36,170 bases of DNA from Porphyromonadaceae bacterium. GTDB taxonomy: Bacteria > Bacteroidota > Bacteroidia > Bacteroidales > UBA12481. The notes below the pieces were generated by a model, which saw only the letters and a program-made list of their open reading frames with translations, searched no databases and was not told the origin of the DNA. The stretch lies in NCBI GenBank assembly GCA_007280905.1, contig QYQM01000163.1:1-36170 (forward strand), given 5' to 3'. Shown here piece by piece: positions 1 to 9,412 of the stretch; position 1 is the first letter of the stretch; every line of letters begins with the position of its first letter. The position numbers and the translations under genes are program-made.

Positions 1-206
1 CATAATTAACAGTATATCAGAATTTTAAAAATTATTAATAAATTATTTTCATATTTTTGAGCATCACGAAGCCCCTGAAATTGCTGGTGTTTTCGTTCTC
101 AGAAATGTTAGTTATTATTGTAAGAAAATCACTCTGAAAGAAATAAATCACCAATAAATCACTCCATTAATTTTGTTAATTTTGTTAACCTAAAAATGAA
201 AAAGTA
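1..206 (+). promoter_or_regulatory. AT-rich leader and promoter region of the copper island
   Basis: No gene was found here. The sequence is strongly AT-rich. Two overlapping TAATTTTG boxes (168-175 and 177-184) match the Bacteroidota -7 element TAnnTTTG and lie 20-40 bases before the DUF302 start at 207. An 11-base near-perfect tandem repeat, AATAAATCACC then AATAAATCACT, spans 142-163 just upstream and could bind a regulator. The promoter match is seen in the sequence; its use is inferred. Confidence 0.4.
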
Positions 207-593
207 ATGAAATACTATTTCAGCAAAACAATTGACGAAAGCTTCGACAACGCTGTTCAAAAAGTTACAGAAGCTCTCAAAGCTGAAGGCTTTGGCGTAT
301 TGACAGAAATTGACATACAAGCAACATTAAAGACAAAGCTTGATGTGGACTTTTATAACTATAAAATTCTGGGCGCCTGTAATCCGCCATTTGCCTACAA
401 AGCCTTACTGGCAGAGGATAAAATTGGGACCATGTTGCCTTGTAATGTGATAGTTCAGGAAAAAGTAGCAGGCCAGGTGGAGGTTTCTGCCATTGATCCA
501 TCAGCCTCGATGCAATCAATAGAAAATAAAGATTTGCATGTTATAGCCACTGAAATAAGAGCCAGGTTACAAAAAGTAATTGAGCAGTTGTAG
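207..593 (+). CDS. DUF302 domain protein
   Basis: A 128-residue protein that is essentially a single DUF302 domain. The typical core is visible: an N-terminal stretch with alternating polar and hydrophobic residues, an NPPFAYKAL segment near residues 59-67, and the LPCNVIVQE strand around residues 77-85 that holds a single cysteine. It has no signal peptide, so it is probably cytoplasmic. DUF302 proteins are small proteins of unsettled function that often lie near metal and redox genes. Here it opens a copper operon and may bind metal or sense redox state. The codons are AT-rich, unlike those of the efflux genes further on. Confidence 0.85.
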   Translation: MKYYFSKTIDESFDNAVQKVTEALKAEGFGVLTEIDIQATLKTKLDVDFYNYKILGACNPPFAYKALLAEDKIGTMLPCNVIVQEKVAGQVEVSAIDPSASMQSIENKDLHVIATEIRARLQKVIEQL

Positions 594-634
594 ATGTATA
601 TTAAGACGTAGTAAAGTAGTAATTTAAAAATAAA

Positions 635-1240
635 ATGATGAAAAAAATAATTTTCGGCTTAGCAATAGCAGCCACAACTTTGGCAGCCTGCAATAGCAAC
701 AGCAACAAATCAACAGAAAGCCAAAACAGGAGTAAAGATACACAGGCCAAATCACAAACTGATAATGCAACTATAACAACATCATCAGTTGCGGATGCAA
801 AGAACACAATTTCAATTAAAGAAATTGTAAGCACTTATTTACAATTAAAAAATGCCCTCACCAGAGACAATACCACCGATGCTGCAACCGCTGGAACAAC
901 ATTGGAAGCCGCATTTAAAAATTTCGATAAAACCGCTTTAACAGCAGCTCAAAAGAAAACATTTGAAGATGTGGAAGACGATGCAAGAGAACATGCAGAG
1001 CACATAGGCAAAAACGGCGGAAATATTGTACATCAACGGGAGCATTTTGTAATATTGAGCAATGACATTTACGATTTAGTAAAAACATTTGGTGGTGGGC
1101 AAGTTTTGTATAAAGTTTTTTGTCCAATGTACAATAATGGGAAAGGTGCTTTTTGGATAAGCGAAACAAAGGAAATTAAAAATCCCTATTTGGGTAAAGC
1201 AATGCCTACCTGCGGTGAAATTAAAGAAGAATTAAAATAG
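635..1240 (+). CDS. DUF3347 lipoprotein, putative periplasmic copper binder
   Basis: A 201-residue predicted lipoprotein. It starts MMKK, with a hydrophobic stretch ending in the lipobox LAAC near residue 19, then a long Asn/Ser/Thr/Lys-rich linker to about residue 55. The rest is a DUF3347 domain: a helical part beginning VSTYLQLKNAL and a C-terminal part with FCPMYNNGKGAFW, SNPY-like KNPYLGKAM and a final TCGE. The Cys-Pro-Met and Cys-Gly pair could bind metal. The same domain forms the C-terminus of the CusB-type protein at 9413-11140, with near-identical spacing (YCPMAFNNKGAYW ... TCGE), which ties this gene to copper handling. Two ATGs in a row (635 and 638) are possible starts. It ends two bases before the next gene. 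Confidence 0.85.
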   Translation: MMKKIIFGLAIAATTLAACNSNSNKSTESQNRSKDTQAKSQTDNATITTSSVADAKNTISIKEIVSTYLQLKNALTRDNTTDAATAGTTLEAAFKNFDKTALTAAQKKTFEDVEDDAREHAEHIGKNGGNIVHQREHFVILSNDIYDLVKTFGGGQVLYKVFCPMYNNGKGAFWISETKEIKNPYLGKAMPTCGEIKEELK

Positions 1241-1242
1241 CC

Positions 1243-1707
1243 ATGAGCTTTACAAAAAAGTTATTGTTAGCAATAGGCATTGCATTTATAGCCATTCAAT
1301 TTGTACAACCTGCCCATAACAAAAGTGATCACGCATTGTCAACTGATATTTTAAAAATAGTAAACATTCCTGATAGTGTAAATGCTATATTAAAAAATTC
1401 CTGTTACGATTGCCATAGCAATAATACGGTCTATCCATGGTATTCAAATATTCAGCCGATGGGCTGGTTAATGGCTAACCATATTAAACAAGGCAAAGAA
1501 GCGTTAAATTTTAGTGAGTTTGGCAGCTATTCACCGAGAAGGCAATTAAGCAAACTGAATGCAATTGCCAATAGCATTAGGGACGATATTATGCCCTTGT
1601 CGTCTTATAAATTGATGCACAAAAATGCACATCTCAGTACAAATAAAAAGACGATATTTATTAATTGGGCACAGCAATCAAAAGACAGCCTTTCGGGAAT
1701 AAATTAA
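1243..1707 (+). CDS. Haem-binding domain protein (Haem_bd family)
   Basis: A 154-residue exported or membrane-anchored protein. Residues 5-23 form an N-terminal hydrophobic segment after two lysines. A single CYDCH motif (CxxCH c-type haem site) at about residues 54-58 is followed by NNTVYPWYSNIQPMGWL, the signature of the Haem_bd family, a short domain of about 130 residues. The C-terminal half (PRRQLSKLNAIANSI, IMPLSSYKLMH) also fits that family. It starts two bases after the DUF3347 lipoprotein, so the two are probably cotranscribed. A role as a periplasmic redox partner in copper detoxification is an inference from context. Confidence 0.85.
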   Translation: MSFTKKLLLAIGIAFIAIQFVQPAHNKSDHALSTDILKIVNIPDSVNAILKNSCYDCHSNNTVYPWYSNIQPMGWLMANHIKQGKEALNFSEFGSYSPRRQLSKLNAIANSIRDDIMPLSSYKLMHKNAHLSTNKKTIFINWAQQSKDSLSGIN

Positions 1708-1763
1708 AAACTGTAATTGACAAACTTCATTAAATTATTCATGGAAATAAAAAACTATATTAT

Positions 1764-4097
1764 ATGGTATCGAATAGGAAGATAAGATACACCTGTCCGA
1801 TGAAGTGCGAGGGCACAAAGGTCTATGATCAACCCGGAAACTGCCCGGTATGTAAAATGCATCTGGTTCCTGTGGATGGGAATAACAAACAAGGCGGACA
1901 TCATCATACGGATATTCAACAAGAACATGGTCATGAAGCTCATGAGCAGAAAAAGGTTAAAAAAGAGAAAGGCATTACAACTGGTACCTTGATTTATACC
2001 TGCCCCATGCATCCACAGGTGAAGCAAAACAAGCCAGGCAGTTGTCCGATATGTGGTATGGATCTGGTTCCTGAAAAAGCACAGGATACCGGCGAAGAAG
2101 AAATTGCATACCGGAAGATGGCAAAGAAATTCCAGATTGCCGTGGCATTGAGTATTCCGGTATTTATTATAGCGATGTCCGATTTTATCCCTTTTCTTCA
2201 TCTTGAAACCAATGTTTCAAAAAAAGTGTGGAGTTGGATAGAATTCTTCTTAGCCACGCCTGTCGTTTTTTATTCCGGCTGGGAATTCTTCAAACGTGGT
2301 TGGAGTTCCATAATACGGTGGGTGCCCAATATGTGGACTTTAATTTCCATCGGGGTTGGTGCTGCGTATTTGTTCAGTGTATTTGGTCTTCTGGTGCCCG
2401 GGATATTTCCAGCGCAGTTTAAAGACATGCAAGGAAATGTTCATTTGTATTTCGAAGCCGCCGCCGTTATACTGACTCTGGTACTATTAGGACAAGTTTT
2501 GGAGTTAAAAGCCCACAGTAAAACCAATTCGGCCATGAAAGCCTTGCTTAATCTTGTTCCGCCGGTAGCACGAATAATTCGCGACGGGAAGGAAGAAGAA
2601 ATCCCTCTGGAACAAGTTAAAGCAGGTGATTTTCTGCGGGTGAAACCCGGTGAGAAGGTACCAGTAGATGGTGTTATCTCTGATGGCAACGCCTTTTTGG
2701 ACGAAAGTATGATTACCGGAGAGCCTATGCCTGTGGATAAATCGAAGGGTGATAAGGTAACCGGAGGGACTATCAATGGAAAGACCGTTTTTGATATGAG
2801 AGCTGAAAAAGTGGGTAACGATACCCTGTTGGCCCGGATTATCCAGATGGTAGATGAAGCTAGCCGATCAAGAGCTCCCATTCAAAAAATAGCCGATATT
2901 GTAGCAAAATATTTTGTTCAAATCATTATAGCAATATCACTGATTACATTTGGTGTATGGGCAATCTGGGGACCACAACCGGCTTTCGTTTATGCATTTG
3001 TCAATGCGATATCAGTCTTAATCATTGCATGCCCGTGTGCACTGGGTTTGGCAACCCCAATGTCCATAATGGTAGGAACTGGACGCGGGGCGCAATCGGG
3101 GATTTTGGTAAAGGATGCACGCGCTATTGAGGAAATGAATAAAGTTGATACCCTGATAATTGATAAGACCGGCACCATTACTGAAGGAAAGCCAAGCCTT
3201 AAAGGATTTAAATCCTTTGGTCAATTAAGTGATGAGGAAATTCTTATGCTTGCTGCTTCGATTGATACCAATAGTGAGCATCCTCTGGCAGAAGCCATAG
3301 TGAAAGGGGCAAAAGAAAAAAACATCGGATTGATAAAACTGGATAACTTTGAATCCATCACAGGCAAAGGAGTACAAGGGTTGTACAAGGGGAAAAAGAT
3401 TGGGCTTGGAAATCAATGGTTATTGGAAGACTTTAAGATATCTCTGAATAATGATCACAAGAAACTGGTCGAAGAATGGCAACTTTCAGGACAGACGGTA
3501 ATGTATTTAATTTTAGAAAACACAGTGGAAGGTATTATTGGCGTTACCGATAAAATTAAGGAAACTTCGGCCAATGCCATTCAATCATTACAAAAGATGG
3601 GTGTAAAAGTTATCATGCTTACCGGCGATAATGAAATAACTGCCAAAACCGTAGCTGGGGAGTTAAAGCTTGATGGTTTCAAAGCCGCATGTTTGCCAGA
3701 CGATAAATACAATAAAATAAAAGAATTGCAAAAACAAGGCCACATAGTGGCTATGGCTGGCGATGGTATTAATGATGCTCCAGCCCTGGCTCAGGCCAAC
3801 ATCGGAATAGCAATGGGTACAGGCACAGATATTGCCATGCAAAGTGCCGAAATTACACTTGTAAAAGGTGACCTGAATGGTATTGCCCGTGCAAAGGATC
3901 TTAGTGGTGAAGTCATGCGGAATATCAAACAAAATTTATTCTTTGCCTTTGTTTACAATGTACTTGGTGTGCCTATAGCAGCAGGATTATTGTATCCTTT
4001 GTTTGGAATTTTACTCAGCCCGATGATTGCAGCGGCAGCCATGAGTTTCAGTTCAGTATCCGTTATTGCTAATGCACTTCGCCTAAGAAAAAAATAA
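1764..4097 (+). CDS. copA: Copper-translocating P1B-type ATPase with two N-terminal heavy-metal-binding domains
   Basis: A 777-residue inner membrane ATPase that exports Cu(I) from the cytoplasm. All P1B motifs are present: TGEP in the actuator domain, the membrane site CPC (ACPCALGLATP, near residue 422), the phosphorylated aspartate in DKTGT (D467), the HP dipeptide in SEHPLAEAI, and GDGINDAP at about 666-673. Instead of an HMA domain the N-terminus has two heavy-metal-binding modules (residues 9-36 and 78-104) of the form YTCPM...CPxCxMxLVP, joined by a His-rich linker (HHH and HGHEAH, residues 46-60). This layout is the CopB/SilP-like branch, but the CPC site argues for Cu(I). An ATG at 1741 is in another frame and soon stops, so 1764 is the start. 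cusA follows after 10 bases. Confidence 0.95.
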   Translation: MVSNRKIRYTCPMKCEGTKVYDQPGNCPVCKMHLVPVDGNNKQGGHHHTDIQQEHGHEAHEQKKVKKEKGITTGTLIYTCPMHPQVKQNKPGSCPICGMDLVPEKAQDTGEEEIAYRKMAKKFQIAVALSIPVFIIAMSDFIPFLHLETNVSKKVWSWIEFFLATPVVFYSGWEFFKRGWSSIIRWVPNMWTLISIGVGAAYLFSVFGLLVPGIFPAQFKDMQGNVHLYFEAAAVILTLVLLGQVLELKAHSKTNSAMKALLNLVPPVARIIRDGKEEEIPLEQVKAGDFLRVKPGEKVPVDGVISDGNAFLDESMITGEPMPVDKSKGDKVTGGTINGKTVFDMRAEKVGNDTLLARIIQMVDEASRSRAPIQKIADIVAKYFVQIIIAISLITFGVWAIWGPQPAFVYAFVNAISVLIIACPCALGLATPMSIMVGTGRGAQSGILVKDARAIEEMNKVDTLIIDKTGTITEGKPSLKGFKSFGQLSDEEILMLAASIDTNSEHPLAEAIVKGAKEKNIGLIKLDNFESITGKGVQGLYKGKKIGLGNQWLLEDFKISLNNDHKKLVEEWQLSGQTVMYLILENTVEGIIGVTDKIKETSANAIQSLQKMGVKVIMLTGDNEITAKTVAGELKLDGFKAACLPDDKYNKIKELQKQGHIVAMAGDGINDAPALAQANIGIAMGTGTDIAMQSAEITLVKGDLNGIARAKDLSGEVMRNIKQNLFFAFVYNVLGVPIAAGLLYPLFGILLSPMIAAAAMSFSSVSVIANALRLRKK

Positions 4098-4107
4098 GTT
4101 CAGAACT

Positions 4108-7100
4108 ATGCTAAACAGAATTTTAAAATACTTTCTCGAGCACCGCCTGGTCTCCGTTTTGTTACTGGTCATTTTTGTGACCTGGGGATTGGTTACGGCT
4201 CCGTTCAACTGGAATTTGGGTTTCCTGCCGCGGGATCCCGTGCCGGTGGACGCCATTCCCGATATCGGGGAAAATCAGCAGATAGTGGCAACCGAATGGA
4301 TGGGACGATCGCCCCGCGACATTGAAAATCAGGTGTCATATCCGTTATCATCTGCTTTGCTGGGTATTCCCGGGGTTAAGACTATCCGAAGTACTTCCAT
4401 GTTCGGGATGTCATTCATCTATATCATCTTTAAGGATAATATTGATTTTTACTGGAGCCGATCCAGAATCCTCGAGAAACTCAATTCTCTGCCTCCCGGA
4501 ATTTTGCCGCAGAATGTTCAACCTACGCTTGGCCCGGATGCTACGGCACTCGGACAGATTTTCTGGTATACCCTTGAGGGCCGCGACCCCAAAACCGGTA
4601 AACCCACCGGCGGATGGGATCCGCAGGAACTCCGGACGATCCAGGATTATTATGTCAAATACTCCCTGGCTTCAGCTGAGGGTGTTTCAGAAGTGGCTTC
4701 TATTGGGGGTTATGTTAAGGAATACCAGGTAGATATCAATCCTGAAGCTATGAAAGCATTCGGGGTTTCCGTGATGGACATTATGAATGCGGTGAGTAAA
4801 AGTAACCTCGATATTGGGGCGGAAACCATTGAGCTTAACCAGGTTGAATATGTAATCCGGGGCCTGGGTTACATCAAAAACCTCGATGATTTAAGAAGTG
4901 CCGTGGTAGCTGTGCGCGACAATATCCCTGTGCGGATCAGCGATGTAGCCCGGGTAAGCTTTGGCCCTGCAACCCGCAGGGGAGGATTGGACAAGGGTGG
5001 CGCAGAAGCAGCCGGGGCAGTGGTAGTGGCCCGCTATGGATCCAATCCAATGGCAGTCATTAATAATGTTAAAGAAAAGATCAGGGAACTCGGACCCGGA
5101 TTGCCATCGAAAACCCTGGCCGACGGTACGGTTTCGAAAGTGACCGTGGTACCATTCTACGATCGCACCGGCCTGATCCAGGAAACAATCGGAACACTCG
5201 AATCTGCCCTCTCGCACGAAATCCTGATCAGCATCATTGTCATTATCCTATTGCTGATGAATCTGCAGGCTTCGTTCATCGTCTCCTTTTTGCTGCCGAT
5301 CGGGGTCCTCATGACGTTTATCCTGATGCGGCTGTTCGGTGTCGAAGCCAATATTGTGGCTCTTTCAGGAATTGCTATTGCCATCGGTATCATGGTGGAT
5401 ATCGGGATCGTGGACATTGAGAATATAAACAGGCACCTGGAGATGCCCGGAAATCGTCAGCTTCGGGGCAAAGATCTGCTTCAGCTCATCTATACAGGCA
5501 CTTCCGAGGTACGCGCTGCCGTAACTGTTGCGCTTGCCACAACAATTGCAAGCTTTCTGCCTGTCTTTGCCATGGAAGCATCTGAAGGAAAACTGTTCAG
5601 ACCTCTTGCCTTTACCAAGACTTTTGCTATCACTTCATCGTATGTTCTTGGAATGGTGGTACTACCGATGCTCGCTTATTATATTTACTCACTCGATTTC
5701 GATAGAGGGCGATGGCGGAAAATCTGGAATTACCTATTGATCCTTGCGGGACCAGCCGCGGTAATTTTTCTCGGAGCCTGGCCGGCCCTGGCACTCACCC
5801 TGATCGGGTTCAACAATGTTCTCAGCAATCGCTGGCCCGAGGCACGCAAGGAGATGCCCAAATTCATCAATATCGGACTAACCGTCTTTGTTGCCGTTTA
5901 TTATCTTACTGTTGAATGGCTTCCACTGGGAACCCACAGGGGAACAACCATCAACTTTCTTTTTGTGGCTGGGTTGATTGGGTTCATCTTGGCAATATTA
6001 ATGACCATGATTCATTATTATGAGCGAATACTTCGATGGTGCTTGCGCAACAAGTTCAAATTTCTGCTGGTACCAGTATTCACCACACTATTCGGCTTAA
6101 TGATCTGGCAGGGATTCGATAAATCATTTGGATTTGCGGGTAACGGTTTTGAGAAAATTGGTTGGAAAGTCAGGGAAACATCATTCTGGACCGGAGCCAT
6201 GAAAACCTTTCCGGGAGTTGGCAAAGAATTTATGCCTGCCCTGGATGAAGGCTCCTTCCTGTTGATGCCTACCAGCATGCCTCATGCGGGGATTGAGCGT
6301 AATATCGAATACGTTCAGCAACTGGATAAACGGCTTTCCACCATTCCCGAAGTGGATCTGGCAGTTGGCAAATGGGGACGGGTAAACTCAGCTCTGGATC
6401 CGGCGCCGGTGCAGATGTTCGAGAATACCATCAATTACCGTCCTGAATTCATCCTGAATGAGAATGGCCACCGAATGAAATTCAAGGTGGATAAGGATGA
6501 TAACTTTGTTCTGAAAGACGGAACCAAATACAATTGGCAGAAAGAGGAATTCAGGCTGATTCCGCGCGAAAACCTCATACCGGATGAAAGAGGGGAATAT
6601 TTCAGGCAATGGCGACCGCATATTAAAAGTCCGGATGATATTTGGAATGAGATCGTTAAGGTAACTAACCTGCCGGGACTCACCTCTGCACCAAAACTCC
6701 AGCCTATTCAAACGCGGTTGGTTATGTTATCAACCGGAATGCGGGCCCCGATGGGATTGAAAGTGTATGGACCCGATCTGGAATCCATTGAAAAGGCCGG
6801 TTTGGAGTTCGAACGGGTACTGAAAGAAGTCCCTTCGATTCAGGCAACATCGGTGTTTTACGACCGGGCTGTTGGCGCTCCATACATTGAAATCAAACTG
6901 AACCGGGAAGCCATTGCACGGTATGGCCTAACCGTCAATGAAGTGCAGGAAATCCTCCAGACTGCAGTGGGTGGCATGGCCTTGTCCACAACGGTTGAGG
7001 GCCGTGAAAGATTCCCTATCCGGGTTCGGTATGCAAGGGAATTGCGTACCTCACCCGAAGACCTGAAAAAGATCCTTGTACCCTCGATGACAGGCGTTCA

Positions 7101-7965
7101 GGTTCCTTTGGGTGAACTGGCCGATATCATTTATACGCGCGGACCTCAGATGATTCGAAGCGAAAATACTTTTTTGAACGGTTATGTCATTTTCGACAAG
7201 GTAGCTAATAAGGCCGAAGTGGATGTGGTAGAACAAGCCAGGAAATATGTCAATGAGAAAATAGAATCCGGCGAACTAAAGTTGGCATCCGGCGTATCCT
7301 TCAAATTTGCGGGGAATTATGAGCAGCAGATACGGGCGACCAAGCGGTTGGCCGTAGTAATTCCAATCAGCCTGATGATTATTTTCCTGCTTCTGTTCTT
7401 CCAGTTTAAAACAGTTACCGCATCAACGATTCACTTTTCCGGCGTTTTTGTTGCCTTTTCCGGTGGTTTTATCTTTTTATGGCTATACGGGCAACCCTGG
7501 TTCATGAACTTTGCGGTAGCCGGAATGAATATGAGGCATCTGTTTCAGATGCATGAAATAAACCTGAGCGTTGCGGTGTGGGTGGGTTTTATTGCTCTGT
7601 TCGGAATTGCCACTAATGATGGGGTGATCATGGGAACCTATATACACGATGTGTTCGAGAGGCGAAAACCTGCAACAGTGGATGCTGTTCGTGAGGCTGT
7701 GGTTGAAGCCGGAAAAAAACGTGTCCGACCTGCCATGATGACCGCTGCTACCGCCATTATCGCGCTGCTGCCGGTTCTTACATCCACCGGGAAAGGGGCC
7801 GATATAATGGTTCCGATGGCCATACCAACATTCGGCGGAATGACCATCCAGATTATGACCGTTTTCGTCGTTCCTATCCTCCAAAGCATTTGGCGGGAAA
7901 GGGCCGTTAAAATTGAAATCAGGAAAATTAAAGCTAATGAGGAGAATTTAAATGTTAATCAATAA
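4108..7965 (+). CDS. cusA: CusA/CzcA-family RND heavy-metal efflux pump, enlarged
   Basis: A 1285-residue inner membrane RND transporter, the proton-driven engine of a Cus-type efflux system. The family hallmarks are clear: an N-terminal helix and VPVDAIPDIGENQ, the porter domain, and TM4 with GIMVDIGIVDIEN (charged residues D431 and E438). It is about 240 residues longer than E. coli CusA (1047). Extra hydrophobic helices fill roughly 530-660, and a charged insert lies in the porter domain near 785-845. By remembered alignment, Met873 (RLVMLSTGM) and Met994 (PSMTG) match two of the three CusA cleft methionines, while the third place (RYGLT, residue 941) is leucine. It overlaps the outer membrane gene by 14 bases, implying translational coupling. 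Confidence 0.93.
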   Translation: MLNRILKYFLEHRLVSVLLLVIFVTWGLVTAPFNWNLGFLPRDPVPVDAIPDIGENQQIVATEWMGRSPRDIENQVSYPLSSALLGIPGVKTIRSTSMFGMSFIYIIFKDNIDFYWSRSRILEKLNSLPPGILPQNVQPTLGPDATALGQIFWYTLEGRDPKTGKPTGGWDPQELRTIQDYYVKYSLASAEGVSEVASIGGYVKEYQVDINPEAMKAFGVSVMDIMNAVSKSNLDIGAETIELNQVEYVIRGLGYIKNLDDLRSAVVAVRDNIPVRISDVARVSFGPATRRGGLDKGGAEAAGAVVVARYGSNPMAVINNVKEKIRELGPGLPSKTLADGTVSKVTVVPFYDRTGLIQETIGTLESALSHEILISIIVIILLLMNLQASFIVSFLLPIGVLMTFILMRLFGVEANIVALSGIAIAIGIMVDIGIVDIENINRHLEMPGNRQLRGKDLLQLIYTGTSEVRAAVTVALATTIASFLPVFAMEASEGKLFRPLAFTKTFAITSSYVLGMVVLPMLAYYIYSLDFDRGRWRKIWNYLLILAGPAAVIFLGAWPALALTLIGFNNVLSNRWPEARKEMPKFINIGLTVFVAVYYLTVEWLPLGTHRGTTINFLFVAGLIGFILAILMTMIHYYERILRWCLRNKFKFLLVPVFTTLFGLMIWQGFDKSFGFAGNGFEKIGWKVRETSFWTGAMKTFPGVGKEFMPALDEGSFLLMPTSMPHAGIERNIEYVQQLDKRLSTIPEVDLAVGKWGRVNSALDPAPVQMFENTINYRPEFILNENGHRMKFKVDKDDNFVLKDGTKYNWQKEEFRLIPRENLIPDERGEYFRQWRPHIKSPDDIWNEIVKVTNLPGLTSAPKLQPIQTRLVMLSTGMRAPMGLKVYGPDLESIEKAGLEFERVLKEVPSIQATSVFYDRAVGAPYIEIKLNREAIARYGLTVNEVQEILQTAVGGMALSTTVEGRERFPIRVRYARELRTSPEDLKKILVPSMTGVQVPLGELADIIYTRGPQMIRSENTFLNGYVIFDKVANKAEVDVVEQARKYVNEKIESGELKLASGVSFKFAGNYEQQIRATKRLAVVIPISLMIIFLLLFFQFKTVTASTIHFSGVFVAFSGGFIFLWLYGQPWFMNFAVAGMNMRHLFQMHEINLSVAVWVGFIALFGIATNDGVIMGTYIHDVFERRKPATVDAVREAVVEAGKKRVRPAMMTAATAIIALLPVLTSTGKGADIMVPMAIPTFGGMTIQIMTVFVVPILQSIWRERAVKIEIRKIKANEENLNVNQ

Positions 7966-9397
7966 CATACGACCGCGCATTATTTTCCTGATCAAACCTG
8001 TGTTGTGCATTGTTTTTTTAGCATCATGGGCCACAGCGGGTGCGCAGCAAGCTGATTCCCTCGCCGGATTCCTGAAGGAGGCCGCATTAAACAATCCTGG
8101 CTTAAAAGCCAAATACTCAGGTTATCTGGCAGCGTTGGAAAAAGTTCCGCAAGCAGGTGCTTTGCCTGATCCTGAGGTACAATTCAGCTTCTTTATTACA
8201 CCGATGGAACTTGTAGGAGGAAACCAGGTGGCTGATATCAGGCTCATGCAAATGTCACCCTGGTTTGGCACGTTAAGAGCCGCTAAAGATGAAGCATCAA
8301 AAATGGCACTGGCCCGCTTTGAAGAGATGAATAGTGCTAAGAATGAACTGTTTCTTCAGGTTAAAAGTTCGTGGTACCAGGTATACCGGACGAAGAAGGT
8401 GATCGTGGTAACTGAAAAGAATCTTGCCCTTTTACGATCGTTGGAACGGATGGCGCTGATCAGGTTTAAAGCAGCCGGTATATCATCATCAGGTGGAACA
8501 GGTGGAACTTCATCCGGTATGGAAACCGCTCAAAAAACCGGAAATTCAGGTATGGCTGGAGGCAATATGGGCAGCACATCCGCCAGATCCGGCGGGAAAA
8601 GTGCCGGCATGCCAAATTCATCGGATGCTTCAATGGGCAGCAGCAATCAGGGTGGATTGGTTAACATTTTAAGGGTTCAGATTGAAATCGGCTCGCTTGA
8701 AAACCGTCTTGCATTGCTTAAGGATCAGCTTATCACCGAAAAAACTCGATTTAACAGCTATTTGAACCGTAAACCGGATATCGAAGTCTTTGTAAGTGAT
8801 TCGTTGATGGAAGCCACCTTGCCCGGTTCATTAGCCCTTCTGGCCGACAGTATTGTGAACAACCCGATGATTAAGATGTATGAGGCCGATAGGGCGGCAA
8901 ATGAAGCCAAAATAAAAATGGTGACCCGGATGGGGTATCCCATGGTTGGGATCGGCTTAAACTATTCCCTGATACAAAAACGCCCGGATGCTACTTCCAT
9001 GATGAACGGTCAGGACATGATTATGCCGATGTTTACGGCTACTTTGCCCATTTACCGTAAAAAGTACAACGCCTTGCGCCGGGAGGCCGAATTCCTTCGC
9101 GATGCCTCTGCCGAATCAGCTCAAAACGTCCGGAATGAACTGACCGTTAATTATCAGGAGGTTGTACAGCTTTATAACGATGCCGACAGACGGGTGGAAC
9201 TATTTAAACGCCAGGCATCCTTAGCCGAGAAATCCATAACGCTTCTGATTGCTTCGTTTTCGGCAGCCGGTACCGATTTCGAAGAGATCCTTCGAATGCA
9301 GCAGCAATTGCTTGACTATGAGTTTAAACAGATTGAAGCACTGGTCGATCGGAATGTGGCAATTGCCACTTTGATATCAATCATTTCGTCTAAATAA
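7952..9397 (+). CDS. cusC: TolC-like outer membrane efflux protein (CusC role) with a Gly/Ser/Met-rich insert
   Basis: A 481-residue outer membrane efflux protein. A signal peptide ends at about residue 31 (ATAGAQQ). Two helical-hairpin repeats follow, beginning NNPGLKAKYSGYLAALEKVPQAGALPDPEV and NNPMIKMYEADRAANEAKIKM. Between them, residues 176-233 are low-complexity and rich in Gly, Ser and Met, with five Gly/Asn/Ser-Met pairs, replacing the short loop usual in TolC proteins. The start overlaps cusA and the end lies 15 bases before cusB, so the pump genes form one unit in the order A-C-B. The protein would be the trimeric exit duct. The symbol is assigned by role only, since similarity to E. 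coli CusC itself is low. Confidence 0.88.
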   Translation: MLINNIRPRIIFLIKPVLCIVFLASWATAGAQQADSLAGFLKEAALNNPGLKAKYSGYLAALEKVPQAGALPDPEVQFSFFITPMELVGGNQVADIRLMQMSPWFGTLRAAKDEASKMALARFEEMNSAKNELFLQVKSSWYQVYRTKKVIVVTEKNLALLRSLERMALIRFKAAGISSSGGTGGTSSGMETAQKTGNSGMAGGNMGSTSARSGGKSAGMPNSSDASMGSSNQGGLVNILRVQIEIGSLENRLALLKDQLITEKTRFNSYLNRKPDIEVFVSDSLMEATLPGSLALLADSIVNNPMIKMYEADRAANEAKIKMVTRMGYPMVGIGLNYSLIQKRPDATSMMNGQDMIMPMFTATLPIYRKKYNALRREAEFLRDASAESAQNVRNELTVNYQEVVQLYNDADRRVELFKRQASLAEKSITLLIASFSAAGTDFEEILRMQQQLLDYEFKQIEALVDRNVAIATLISIISSK

Positions 9398-9412
9398 TAT
9401 CGAGATAAATAT

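Noticed and set aside
1755-2201. Long open frame antisense to the copA 5' end
   Set aside because: It lies wholly opposite a gene with clear P1B ATPase motifs and encodes no recognisable domain; it is a shadow frame.
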